From contig JALSNJ010000039.1 of NCBI GenBank assembly GCA_026987025.1, positions 1 through 64,000 of the forward strand: a stretch of 64,000 nt of DNA, in the 5' to 3' direction. The stretch is from Candidatus Aminicenantota bacterium. Lineage in GTDB: Bacteria > Acidobacteriota > Aminicenantia > S016-38. A program made the translations under genes and the position numbers. Positions 32,381 to 40,110 of this stretch are shown here, one piece after another (within the stretch, counting starts at the first letter, position 1; each line of letters starts with the position of its first letter). The notes beneath the pieces were generated by a model. It made no database searches and was not told where the DNA came from. It saw only the letters and a program-made list of their open reading frames with translations.

Positions 32381-33053
32381 AGGCTTCCCTGGTCCATATA
32401 AATATTTCAGAAAAGGGAAATTCCTGTATCGCTATTATATCCCCCTGGCGGAGCATCTCCAGAAGGAAAAAGAATGTGAAGATGGCCTCCTCTCCGTCCT
32501 GGCAGAGGGAAATCAGGCTTCTCAGAGAGAGCTTACCCATCCTTTCTATTTCTTCCTTCAACCTGTTCATAAACTCAGAAAAATCCCTTCTCCCCACGGT
32601 TCTTTCCAGCTGACGGCGAGCCGCCTCCCTCCTCAGGATGGAAAAATACGCCTCTGCAAACTCCTCCGGGTCCCCAACCACCTCCTCCTTCACCGGTATC
32701 CCCTGGCGGCTATGGTGAAACACCCGCCACCTCCTCTTTTGAAGCTCCTCCAGCTTATCCCTCCATCGGGAAAGCCAATCGGGTTCGGCCCTCTCCTGCG
32801 GGGGGGCCTCCTCTTCCGGAATCAGCTCCTTCTGGAAAGGTAAAAGAACCGCCAGCTTTATGAAGATCAAAAGGGAAAGCAAATACAGGTAGTGGGCCGC
32901 TCTGTTTATATCCACCCCCGGGGCCCTGGAATACTCCAAGAGCTTTCCGGCTATGTACATAAGGGAAACCCTCTTTATGTCTATAATGCTCCTTCTAACC
33001 AGCTGATAGAGGGTTTCCAATGTCCCCTCAAAACCGTCAAACTTTAATTCCAA
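32355..33053 (-). CDS. scpA: Segregation and condensation protein ScpA
   Basis: A 232-residue kleisin subunit of SMC-ScpAB. The N-terminus FDGFEGTLETLYQLVRRSIIDIKRV matches the FxGPLDLLLxLIxxxxxDI family pattern, although the usual GPLDLLL is GTLETLY. The Glu/Arg-rich linker and a C-terminal winged helix (SLISLCQDGEEAIFTFFFLLEMLRQGDIIAIQ) follow. It overlaps trpS by 17 nt. Confidence 0.93.
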   Translation of the reverse strand: MELKFDGFEGTLETLYQLVRRSIIDIKRVSLMYIAGKLLEYSRAPGVDINRAAHYLYLLSLLIFIKLAVLLPFQKELIPEEEAPPQERAEPDWLSRWRDKLEELQKRRWRVFHHSRQGIPVKEEVVGDPEEFAEAYFSILRREAARRQLERTVGRRDFSEFMNRLKEEIERMGKLSLRSLISLCQDGEEAIFTFFFLLEMLRQGDIIAIQEFPFSEIFIWTREAFENEVAQA

Positions 33054-34026
33054 TCCCCATAACCTCCCTTACTTCCTCCAGGGTCTGTTCAGCCACCCTG
33101 GCGGCCCTCCTGGAACCCTCCACCAGAATCTCCTTTATCTCCTCCTTCTTCCTCATGAGACTTTCCTTCTTCTCCCTGAAGGCGGCAAATCTGAGGGTAA
33201 GCTCCTCCACCAGCACCCTCTTGCAATCAAGGCAACCGATGGAGGCGGTGGTGCACCCCTGATAAAGCTCCCTCCTCTTTTCCTCCGGGGTAAAGGCCCT
33301 GTGCAGAGTCCAAACGGGACAATCCTCAGGCTTCCCCGGGTCACTCCTTCTTTTCCTCCGGGTGTCGGTCATCATGGGAAATATCTTTCTCCTTAAGACA
33401 TCCGGGGGATCGTCCATGAATATGGCGTTCCCGTAGCTTTTGCTCATCTTCCTCCCATCGGTTCCCAGTATTTTGGGAACCGGGGTCAGAATCTCCTTGG
33501 GCTCCGGGAAGACCTCCCCGTAAAGGTGGTTGAACCTCCTTACGATTTCCCTAGCCAGCTCTATGTGGTACTTCTGGTCCTCCCCCACGGGAACCAGCTC
33601 CGCCTTGTAAATTATTATGTCTGCGGTCTGGAGCACAGGATAACCCAAGAAACCGTAGGTGTGCAGGTCCCGGTCGGAAAGTTGCCGCATCTGTTCCTTG
33701 TAGGTGGGAACCCTCAGGAGCCAGCCCAGGGGGGTTATCATGGAAAGGAGAAGGTGAAGTTCCGCGTGCTGTTTTACCAAGCTTTGAAGGAAGACGGTGG
33801 ACCTTTCCGGGTCAATTCCTGCAGCCATCCAATCGGCGGCTATTTCAACGATGTTCTCCCGTATCTGGGACGGGTTTTCGTAATCGGTGGTAAGGGCGTG
33901 CCAGTCCACTATAACGAAGAAGCTTTCGTATTTTTCCTGAAGCTCCACCCAGTTCTGCAGCGCCCCAACCCAGTGACCCAGATGAAGCTTACCGGTAGGT
34001 CTCATTCCGCTGAGAACCCGTTTCAT
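33037..34026 (-). CDS. trpS: Tryptophanyl-tRNA synthetase
   Basis: A 329-residue class I synthetase of normal length with SGMRPTGKLHLGHWVGAL (HIGH motif as HLGH) and KMSKS in GRKMSKSYGN near residue 197. It activates tryptophan and charges tRNA-Trp. Family residues GYPVLQTADIIIY and PVGEDQKYHIELAREI are intact. It follows the M50 protease gene by nine nt; GGAGG precedes the start. Confidence 0.97.
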   Translation of the reverse strand: MKRVLSGMRPTGKLHLGHWVGALQNWVELQEKYESFFVIVDWHALTTDYENPSQIRENIVEIAADWMAAGIDPERSTVFLQSLVKQHAELHLLLSMITPLGWLLRVPTYKEQMRQLSDRDLHTYGFLGYPVLQTADIIIYKAELVPVGEDQKYHIELAREIVRRFNHLYGEVFPEPKEILTPVPKILGTDGRKMSKSYGNAIFMDDPPDVLRRKIFPMMTDTRRKRRSDPGKPEDCPVWTLHRAFTPEEKRRELYQGCTTASIGCLDCKRVLVEELTLRFAAFREKKESLMRKKEEIKEILVEGSRRAARVAEQTLEEVREVMGIGIKV

Positions 34027-34035
34027 ATCACCTCC

Positions 34036-34713
34036 TTAAAGAAGGATCCTGTTCAACAGGTAATAAATGGGGGAGGCCATGGCGTTTAGAATACCTATGT
34101 AAGAGTCCATGTATATAAAAAGGAAGAGTATGAGGATTCCGTAGCGCTCCATACTATAGTAGCCGGGGAGAAGTCTCCTGGGCAGGAGCCACGCCAGAAC
34201 CCTGCTGCCGTCCAGAGGGGGAATGGGAAGGAGGTTGAAAAGGGCAAGGAAAAAGTTTATGAGGAAGGAGTAGATGAACAGCAAAACAAAAAGGGAAATG
34301 AAGGGCAGCGGTCCTCCCTCCCTCATGAACCTTATGGCAAAGAAAACGGAAGCCGGGGAAAGCTTCCTCAGAAAAATCAGAAGTATCCCTGAGGCAGCCC
34401 CCAGGGCTATATTGGAGCCCGGGCCTGCGATGGCCACCAGCATCATCCCCTTCCTCCAATCCCTGAACCTGGCGGGATTCACGGGAACCGGCTTTGCCCA
34501 ACCGAATATGGGCATGTGAAAGAGGGCGAGGAAAAGGGGAAGGATTACCGTCCCCACGGGGTCTATGTGGTGCAGCGGATTTAAGGTCAGCCTTCCGCTG
34601 TACTTTGCGGTGGGGTCTCCCAGAAGGTAAGCCACATATCCGTGGCTCGTCTCGTGCACCACCACCGCGAAAAGCACCACTGCCAGCTGTAGAACAACGC
34701 TTAGAGCATTCAT
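34036..34713 (-). CDS. Site-2 protease family (M50) membrane metalloprotease
   Basis: A 225-residue membrane protein with five to six transmembrane helices. The zinc site is HETSHGY (HExxH) near residue 20 and a distal Asp in NLLPIPPLDGSRV. It belongs to the short YwhC-like M50 group without a PDZ domain, which often sits beside trpS and scpAB. Its substrate is unknown. A possible -10 box (TATATT on the minus strand, 34720-34725) ends six nt before the ATG, hinting at a leaderless mRNA; cotranscription with the upstream aminotransferase is also possible. Confidence 0.9.
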   Translation of the reverse strand: MNALSVVLQLAVVLFAVVVHETSHGYVAYLLGDPTAKYSGRLTLNPLHHIDPVGTVILPLFLALFHMPIFGWAKPVPVNPARFRDWRKGMMLVAIAGPGSNIALGAASGILLIFLRKLSPASVFFAIRFMREGGPLPFISLFVLLFIYSFLINFFLALFNLLPIPPLDGSRVLAWLLPRRLLPGYYSMERYGILILFLFIYMDSYIGILNAMASPIYYLLNRILL

Positions 34714-34754
34714 CTAATAAATATATCAGATAACCGTTGTTTAAAAAAGAGGGC

Positions 34755-35999
34755 CTATGGGGTTATAACCGTAAACTCCTTCCTCTTTATCTCCGCTTCG
34801 TATTCCTCTATGGCCCTGGCCAGCCTCTTAGCCCCCTCCTCTATCTCCTCAGGGGAGGAGTAGGAGAAGTTTACGCGGAAGGAGTTTTCGCATTTTTCGT
34901 GTGGGTGAAAGGCGGAACCCACCACGAAGGCTACCTTCTTCTCCACGGCCCGCACGAAGAGCTCCCTGGAGTTCATATATGGGGGAAGGGTCACCCAGAG
35001 GAAAAGCCCTCCCTTGGGCTTTGTCCACTTGAGCCCGTCCAGCTTCGGCATGTATTTCTCAAACATGTTCAGCATAAGGTCCCTCTTCTCCCGATATTCC
35101 TCAACTATCTTCTTTATCTGGGTATCCAGAAGTCCCCTCTTCAGGTATCGGAAGGTTATGGCCTGAACGAAGGCGGAGGTGCAGAGGTCAGCGGACTGTT
35201 TCGCCATAACCAGCTTCTCAATGATCTTCTCCGGGGCCACTATCCATCCTAAGCGAAAACCGGGGAGGAAAATCTTGGAGAAGGTGAAAAGGGAAATAAC
35301 CCTGCCGTTGCGGTCCAGGGATTTGAGGGGGGGTTCAGGTTTTCCTTCAAACCTCAGCTGACGGTATGGGGTGTCCTCCACAATTATCATCTTGTATTTT
35401 TCTGCGATCTCCAGGATCCGCTCCCTCCTTTCGCCGGAGAGGGTCACCCCGGAGGGGTTCTGAAAGTCCGGGATAAGGTAAATGAACTTGGGCTTTATCC
35501 CCTTTTCAAAGAAGAATTTGAGCTTGTCCTCCAGGGCCTCAGGGATCATGCCGTCCTCATCGCACTCCACGGTATCCATGGCAGCGCTGTAGGAATTGAA
35601 GGCCTGGATGGCACCCACATAGGTGGGAGATTCCATTATCACAGTGTCCTTGCGGTCAATGAATACCTTCCCTATAAGGTCCAGCCCCTGCTGAGAAGCC
35701 GTTACTATGAGGATATTTTCGGGCCTGGCGGATATCCCTTCCTTGGCCATTAGTTTTATCAGCTCCTCCTTCAACCTGGGGTCACCCTCGGTGGGACTGT
35801 ATTGAAGGGCCTTCCTCCCCTCTTCCTTCAGGACCTCATCCACTATCTCCCGGAGTTCCTCCACGGGAAATACATCCGGAGCAGGGAGCCCTCCGGCAAA
35901 GGAAATCATGTCCGGCTGGTTTACCAGCTTTAAAAGTTCCCTTATCTCCGACCTCTTCATTCTGAGGGCGTTTTTGGAAAAATAGGGTGTATAGTCCAT
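34755..35999 (-). CDS. PLP-dependent class I/II aminotransferase (LysN/2-aminoadipate aminotransferase-like)
   Basis: A 414-residue fold-type I aminotransferase. Visible are MISFAGGLPAPDVFP, LQYSPTEGDPRL, PDFQNPSGVTLS, and the PLP-binding lysine in FTFSKIFLPGFRLGW. This pattern is that of the LysN/KAT II-like group (2-aminoadipate, branched-chain or aromatic amino acids), without the GntR domain of MocR regulators. The substrate cannot be fixed; the LeuC-type dehydratase gene nearby would suit leucine, 2-aminoadipate or related chain-elongation chemistry. AGGAGG precedes the ATG and it has its own promoter. Confidence 0.88.
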   Translation of the reverse strand: MDYTPYFSKNALRMKRSEIRELLKLVNQPDMISFAGGLPAPDVFPVEELREIVDEVLKEEGRKALQYSPTEGDPRLKEELIKLMAKEGISARPENILIVTASQQGLDLIGKVFIDRKDTVIMESPTYVGAIQAFNSYSAAMDTVECDEDGMIPEALEDKLKFFFEKGIKPKFIYLIPDFQNPSGVTLSGERRERILEIAEKYKMIIVEDTPYRQLRFEGKPEPPLKSLDRNGRVISLFTFSKIFLPGFRLGWIVAPEKIIEKLVMAKQSADLCTSAFVQAITFRYLKRGLLDTQIKKIVEEYREKRDLMLNMFEKYMPKLDGLKWTKPKGGLFLWVTLPPYMNSRELFVRAVEKKVAFVVGSAFHPHEKCENSFRVNFSYSSPEEIEEGAKRLARAIEEYEAEIKRKEFTVITP

Positions 36000-36030
36000 A
36001 ATTCCTCCTTAATCACTTTTTTACAGGAAA

Positions 36031-36058
36031 ATTATAACCTCCCTGGCGGGATTATCAA
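36031..36058 (-). promoter_or_regulatory. Promoter of the aminotransferase gene
   Basis: Minus-strand TTGATA (36053-36058), 16-nt spacer, TATAAT (36031-36036). The leader carries AGGAGG. Confidence 0.75.
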
Positions 36059-36071
36059 ATTGTCGTGCCCC

Positions 36072-36521
36072 TTATTTTCCCCCTCCCCTGGGCCTTACAT
36101 AGGATTTTATCCAGATCTCGGAAGAAAACCTCTGGCGGGTCTTCAAACACCACTTGCCGCTTTTAGAACAGACCAGGTACTCTATTTCAAATTTAATTCT
36201 ATGTTTTCCCGGGGAGGCGTTTTCGTTCACGGTGAAGGGTATGGAAAGCACGGGAAGGCTCCTTATAGGCTCGCTCCTTCTAACTTCCCCTTCCTTTAAG
36301 GCCTTTAAATCAAAGGCTGTGTAGAAGTTTTTGGTAAAGACCAGGGAATCCGGGTCCTTCACATAGATTTTAAAGGGGGGAAGGGTTTGAAGGGTCACAT
36401 TGGGATTGTTTACGGCAATGTAAATATTTATTTTCCCCTTCTCCCCGCTCACCAGTTCAAAGGGAAAGGCCTTGGCGTCTATTCTGAGGAAATTTATAAG
36501 CAAAAGTGCCCAGAGCGTCAA
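36072..36521 (-). CDS. Small secreted beta-rich protein, DsbD-alpha-like
   Basis: A 149-residue protein starting at TTG 36521, which overlaps the dehydratase stop as TTGA and has GGAGGAG eight nt upstream. This start gives a short signal peptide (TLWALLLINFLRIDA). The mature part is a beta-sandwich ending with a two-cysteine motif YLVCSKSGKWCLKTRQRFS (about residues 118-127), which resembles the N-terminal domain of DsbD-type thiol:disulfide proteins. A disulfide-transfer role is a guess. The frame extends to 36692 but that part is antisense-like shadow of the dehydratase gene. No obvious link to its enzyme neighbour. Confidence 0.62.
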   Translation of the reverse strand: MTLWALLLINFLRIDAKAFPFELVSGEKGKINIYIAVNNPNVTLQTLPPFKIYVKDPDSLVFTKNFYTAFDLKALKEGEVRRSEPIRSLPVLSIPFTVNENASPGKHRIKFEIEYLVCSKSGKWCLKTRQRFSSEIWIKSYVRPRGGGK

Positions 36522-37768
36522 CTCAGGAACTCCTCCGGAGGTGTTATCTTTCCTGTGAGGGCAGAAGCCGCGACCGTCTGGGGAGATGCTAAATAGGTAA
36601 GGCCCTTGCCCTGCTTTCCCGCAAAATTCCTGTTTCCGGTGCTTATTTGAACCTCTCCTTCTCCTGTAAGGCCTGCATGCCCCTCGGCACAACCTCCGCA
36701 GGAGGCGTTGAGGATTATGGCCCCGGCCTCAAATAGGCCCTGGAGTATCCCCTCCTTAAGAAGCCTGGCGTAAACCCTCCGGGTGGCAGGAACTATTATC
36801 AGCCTTACCCCGGAAGCCACCTTTTTCCCCTTCAAAATCTCCCATGCAGCCTTTATGTCCTCGTATCTTCCGTTGGTGCAGGAACCTATAAAGGCGGTAT
36901 CTATTTTCTCCCCGGCGTATTCCTCCACGGGATGAACATTTTTAGGATGGGATGGTGCGGAAAGCAGGGGTTTAAGCCCGCTTACATCTATCTCCACCTC
37001 TCCGCTATAGCGCGCATCGGCATCGGCCATCACTTCCTCAAAGTCCCCGGCCCATCCCCTTATTTCCTCCCGGACCTCATCGTTGAAGGGGATAAACCCG
37101 GCGATCCCGCTCATCTCGGTCACCATGCTGAGAAGGGTTATTCTTCCGTATAAAGGAAGGGTTTCCACCGCCTCGCCGTAAAACTCAATGGCCTTTCCAA
37201 GGGCGGTGGTGGTCCCCAGCTCCCTTATTATCTTCAGGGTAAGGTCCTTGGGAGAGGTAAACTCCGGAGGTTTTCCCTTTATCTTCACCTTTATGGTCTG
37301 GGGTACCTCAAACCAGGTTTTCCCGGTCCTGAAAATAAAGGCCACATCCACATCGCCCATCCCCTGACCGAAGGCTCCCACGGCAGAGACTATATTCATG
37401 TGGCTGTCGGTTCCCACCACCGTGGCGCCTGGCCTCGCTAAACCTTCCTCCATGAGAACATGGGAACCTATCCCCATGTCCACATCGTAAACTCTGATGC
37501 CGTGCTTTCGGGCAAAATTCCTGCATATCTGCTGGTTTACGGCGTATTTTATGGTTTTTGCTGGAGCCACCAGGTCAAAGGTGAAAAAGGTTTTCCCGGG
37601 GTCCGCCACCGGCGCTCCATCGTATTCCCTTTCGTAGTTTTTAACCACATTGGCCCCGGCAAAATCCCGGGCCGAACGGACATCAATCTCCATCCACACG
37701 ATCTCTCCGGCCCTGGCCTGTCCGCCGCTGTGGGCCGAGATTATCTTTTCAATTATGCTCTTTCCCAT
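36518..37768 (-). CDS. Aconitase-family dehydratase large subunit (LeuC/homoaconitase type)
   Basis: A 416-residue [4Fe-4S] hydro-lyase of the 3-isopropylmalate/homoaconitate dehydratase large-subunit group. The cluster cysteines are in FIGSCTNGR and NASCGGCAEG, and substrate/cluster residues appear in VVGTDSHMN and GAFGQGMGDVD. Such enzymes need a separate small subunit (LeuD/HacB), which is not found within the window on either side. The real substrate (isopropylmalate, homocitrate or methylmalate) cannot be told from sequence alone. GAGAGGTG precedes the ATG; promoter elements overlap those of the divergent DUF89 gene. Confidence 0.9.
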   Translation of the reverse strand: MGKSIIEKIISAHSGGQARAGEIVWMEIDVRSARDFAGANVVKNYEREYDGAPVADPGKTFFTFDLVAPAKTIKYAVNQQICRNFARKHGIRVYDVDMGIGSHVLMEEGLARPGATVVGTDSHMNIVSAVGAFGQGMGDVDVAFIFRTGKTWFEVPQTIKVKIKGKPPEFTSPKDLTLKIIRELGTTTALGKAIEFYGEAVETLPLYGRITLLSMVTEMSGIAGFIPFNDEVREEIRGWAGDFEEVMADADARYSGEVEIDVSGLKPLLSAPSHPKNVHPVEEYAGEKIDTAFIGSCTNGRYEDIKAAWEILKGKKVASGVRLIIVPATRRVYARLLKEGILQGLFEAGAIILNASCGGCAEGHAGLTGEGEVQISTGNRNFAGKQGKGLTYLASPQTVAASALTGKITPPEEFLS

Positions 37769-37770
37769 TT

Positions 37771-37799
37771 TTCACCTCTCTGGCTTATTATTATATAAT
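37771..37799. promoter_or_regulatory. Overlapping divergent promoters for the dehydratase and DUF89 genes
   Basis: On the plus strand TTCACC (37771-37776), 17-nt spacer, TATAAT (37794-37799) drives the DUF89 gene. On the minus strand the AT-rich core gives TATAAT (37790-37795) for the dehydratase gene, with only a poor -35 (TTCAGC at 37813-37818). The two -10 boxes overlap, so the promoters may compete. Confidence 0.65.
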
Positions 37800-37819
37800 C
37801 AACAACCAGGGAGCTGAAA

Positions 37820-38665
37820 ATGAAAATGGACATTTACTGCGTAAGGTGCATCGTCTCACAGATGGTGGAGCTTATAAAAATCCTAAGGCTGGACAGAGCC
37901 TCCCAGGAAGACCTTATGAGGGAGGTTCTGAGGATTCTCCAGGAGGAATCCTATGATGTTACCTCTCCGGAACTGGCAGAGAAGGTCTACGACAGGGTCA
38001 GGGAAATAACAGGCATAGATGACCCTTATTCAGAGGTAAAAAAAACGGAAAATCAGAGAGCCCAGGAGCTGGTGTCGCCCTTTCGTCAGAGGCTCCATGA
38101 GCTATCCCTGGAGGATGTGCTCAAACTATCCGTCCTGGGCAACTCCATGGATTACGGCACCGAGGCAAGGTTTGACATAGAAGGGGAGGTGGAAAGCCTC
38201 AGGAAAACCCGGCTTTCCCCCGAAACCCTGGGCGAATTTGAAAGGGAGCTAAGGGAAAACAGGCAATTGTTGATAATAGGGGACAACGCCGGAGAGATAG
38301 TTTTTGACAAGCTTCTGGTGGAATACCTCATAACCAATTACCAGACCGAGGTTACCTACGCTGTGAGGGGAGGCCCCATAATAAACGACGCCATCCTGGT
38401 GGATGCCTTGGAGGTCGGGATGGACAGGGTGGCCAGGGTGATCACCACGGGCCAGAACATAGCGGGCCTGGTGCTGGAAAGGGCATCCGGGGAAATTAAA
38501 AGGGCCCTTCAGGAGATTCCCCTGGTCCTTTCCAAGGGGCAGGGTAATTTTGAGACCTTAGAGGACAAGGGACTGGACATTTACTTCCTTTTCAGGGTGA
38601 AGTGCCCGGTGGTGGGGGCCTATTTGAAAAGAAGGGTGGGGGACATGGTTTTTTGCAGGAGGTAG
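37820..38665 (+). CDS. DUF89 (ARMT1-like) family protein, putative metal-dependent phosphatase
   Basis: A 281-residue protein of the archaeal/bacterial DUF89 type. It starts with a CxxC (YCVRCIVSQ, C7 and C10) and has LGNSMDYG, the metal site IIGDNAGEIVFDKLLVEYL, and YAVRGGPIINDAILVDALEVG. DUF89 proteins are metal-dependent phosphatases proposed to remove damaged phosphometabolites such as sugar phosphates; the substrate here is not known. AGGGAG precedes the ATG. dCMP deaminase follows after two nt. Confidence 0.88.
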   Translation: MKMDIYCVRCIVSQMVELIKILRLDRASQEDLMREVLRILQEESYDVTSPELAEKVYDRVREITGIDDPYSEVKKTENQRAQELVSPFRQRLHELSLEDVLKLSVLGNSMDYGTEARFDIEGEVESLRKTRLSPETLGEFERELRENRQLLIIGDNAGEIVFDKLLVEYLITNYQTEVTYAVRGGPIINDAILVDALEVGMDRVARVITTGQNIAGLVLERASGEIKRALQEIPLVLSKGQGNFETLEDKGLDIYFLFRVKCPVVGAYLKRRVGDMVFCRR

Positions 38666-38667
38666 CC

Positions 38668-39183
38668 ATGATAGAAAGGCCCGAAAAGGACGAATATTAC
38701 CTGAACATAGCCAAGGTGGTATCCACCAGGTCAACATGCCTGAAGGTTCTCATAGGGGCCATAATCGTAAGGGACGACCAGATAGTGTCCACGGGATATG
38801 TGGGAGCTCCCCGCAAGACCAAAAGCTCCCTGGAACACGGATTCTGCCTTCGCCAGAAGCTGGGCATCCCTTCGGGAAGCCAGTACGAACTCTGTCGTTC
38901 GGTCCATGCGGAGCAGAACGCCATAATAAACGCTGCCAGGGCAGGAGTTTCCATCCTCGGCGGAGACATGTACATCTACGGAGAAAAGAGGGATACCGGG
39001 GAAGTTATCAACGCCTTCCCATGTTTCATCTGTAAAAAAATGATAATAAACGCGGGCCTGCGCCGGGTCATCACTTCTGTGGCTGACCCCAAAAAGAAAT
39101 ACATGGTATTTTATGTGGACGACTGGGTAAGGGAATGGCAGGAACACGATATAATTGAGGACAAGTACCGCTACGGTCTTTGA
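38668..39183 (+). CDS. dCMP deaminase (ComEB-type cytidine/deoxycytidylate deaminase)
   Basis: A 171-residue zinc deaminase: His-Ala-Glu in RSVHAEQNAI (zinc ligand and proton donor) and two zinc cysteines in FPCFICKKMI. The N-terminal STCLKVLIGAIIVRDDQIVSTGYVGAP matches dCMP deaminases, which make dUMP for thymidylate synthesis. I start at the ATG 38668, four nt after GGAGG; the longer frame to 38602 is within the DUF89 gene. Cys residues at CLRQK and ELCRSV may bind a second zinc as in some family members. Confidence 0.9.
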   Translation: MIERPEKDEYYLNIAKVVSTRSTCLKVLIGAIIVRDDQIVSTGYVGAPRKTKSSLEHGFCLRQKLGIPSGSQYELCRSVHAEQNAIINAARAGVSILGGDMYIYGEKRDTGEVINAFPCFICKKMIINAGLRRVITSVADPKKKYMVFYVDDWVREWQEHDIIEDKYRYGL

Positions 39184-39191
39184 CCCTGCGT

Positions 39192-39221
39192 TTGACTTGA
39201 AAAGGGATTTAAGGTTAGAAT
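39192..39221 (+). promoter_or_regulatory. Promoter of the porGDAB-glyA-purDE-mtaB operon
   Basis: TTGACT (39192-39197), 18-nt spacer, TAGAAT (39216-39221). Start expected near 39228; the leader contains AAGGAGG before the porG ATG. Confidence 0.65.
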
Positions 39222-39253
39222 TACCTCTTAAATTCATAATTTAAGGAGGTCTC

Positions 39254-39808
39254 ATGATTGAGATCAGGTTCCACGGCAGGGGAGGTCAGGGAACTGTGGT
39301 GGCCTCCAAAATTCTTGCCGATGCTCTGACCAGGGAAGGGAAGTTCATACAGGCCTTCCCCGAGTTCGGGGTGGAAAGGAGGGGGGCTCCTGTGGCGGCC
39401 TTTGCCAGGATTTCTGACACAAAGATCTGGCCCAGGCACAAGATTTACGAGCCCGACCACATAGTAATCCTTGACCCCACCCTCATAGGGGCCGTGCCCC
39501 TCTTGGACGGGCTTAAACCAGGGGGATGGATTCTTGTAAACACCACCAAAAAGCCTTCGCAGCTGGGCTTTCCCAAGGAATTCAAGGTGGCCACCGTGGA
39601 CGCCACCCACATAGCCTTGAAGTACAGGCTGGGAAGCGCCGCCTCCCCCATAGTGAATACCGCCATGGTGGGCGCCTTCGCCAGGGTGATCCCTGTGGTA
39701 AAGCTGGAAACCCTTCTGGACGCCATAGAGGAAGGAGTGCCCATAAAACCCAAGGAGAACCGGGCGGCGGCAGAGGAGGCCTACAATTCTGTGATAATGG
39801 AGGGCTGA
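39254..39808 (+). CDS. porG: 2-oxoacid:ferredoxin oxidoreductase, gamma subunit
   Basis: A 184-residue gamma subunit of the pyruvate/2-oxoacid:ferredoxin oxidoreductase family. The N-terminus IEIRFHGRGGQGTVVASKIL is the family CoA-domain motif, followed by QAFPEFGVERRGAPVAAF. It is the first gene of the G-D-A-B four-subunit set typical of archaea and thermophilic bacteria. Strong AAGGAGG upstream. The complex converts a 2-oxoacid and CoA to acyl-CoA, CO2 and reduced ferredoxin. Confidence 0.93.
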   Translation: MIEIRFHGRGGQGTVVASKILADALTREGKFIQAFPEFGVERRGAPVAAFARISDTKIWPRHKIYEPDHIVILDPTLIGAVPLLDGLKPGGWILVNTTKKPSQLGFPKEFKVATVDATHIALKYRLGSAASPIVNTAMVGAFARVIPVVKLETLLDAIEEGVPIKPKENRAAAEEAYNSVIMEG

Positions 39809-39810
39809 AG

Positions 39811-40110
39811 ATGGGAAAAGAGGAGAAGAAGATAATATTTAAGTCGGTAAACGATCTTCCCCCCATGGCCATGAGCCTGGGAACCATGTGGGTGAACAAG
39901 ACGGCCAGCTGGAGGAACCTCAGGCCCATCATTGATTACGACAAGTGCATAGATTGTATGATATGCTGGAAGTACTGTCCGGAACCGGCCATATACCTGA
40001 GGGACCCCGATGAGAGGGTGGCCATAGACTACGATTACTGCAAGGGTTGCCTCATCTGCGTTGAGGAATGCCCTGTGGATGCCATATACACCGAGGAGGA
40101 AGGGAAATGA
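39811..40110 (+). CDS. porD: 2-oxoacid:ferredoxin oxidoreductase, delta subunit (2x[4Fe-4S])
   Basis: A 99-residue ferredoxin-like subunit with two clusters: CIDCMICWKYCP and CKGCLICVEECP, each CxxCxxCxxxCP. The preceding KTASWRNLRPIIDYD is typical of the PorD family. It passes electrons from the TPP-containing core to external ferredoxin. The ATG is two nt after the porG stop with GGAGGG upstream, and the stop overlaps the porA ATG. Confidence 0.94.
   Translation: MGKEEKKIIFKSVNDLPPMAMSLGTMWVNKTASWRNLRPIIDYDKCIDCMICWKYCPEPAIYLRDPDERVAIDYDYCKGCLICVEECPVDAIYTEEEGK

Noticed and set aside
36522-36692. N-terminal extension of the small secreted protein
   Set aside because: It overlaps the conserved Cys region of the dehydratase gene and lacks a signal peptide, while the TTG at 36521 has an SD and gives one.
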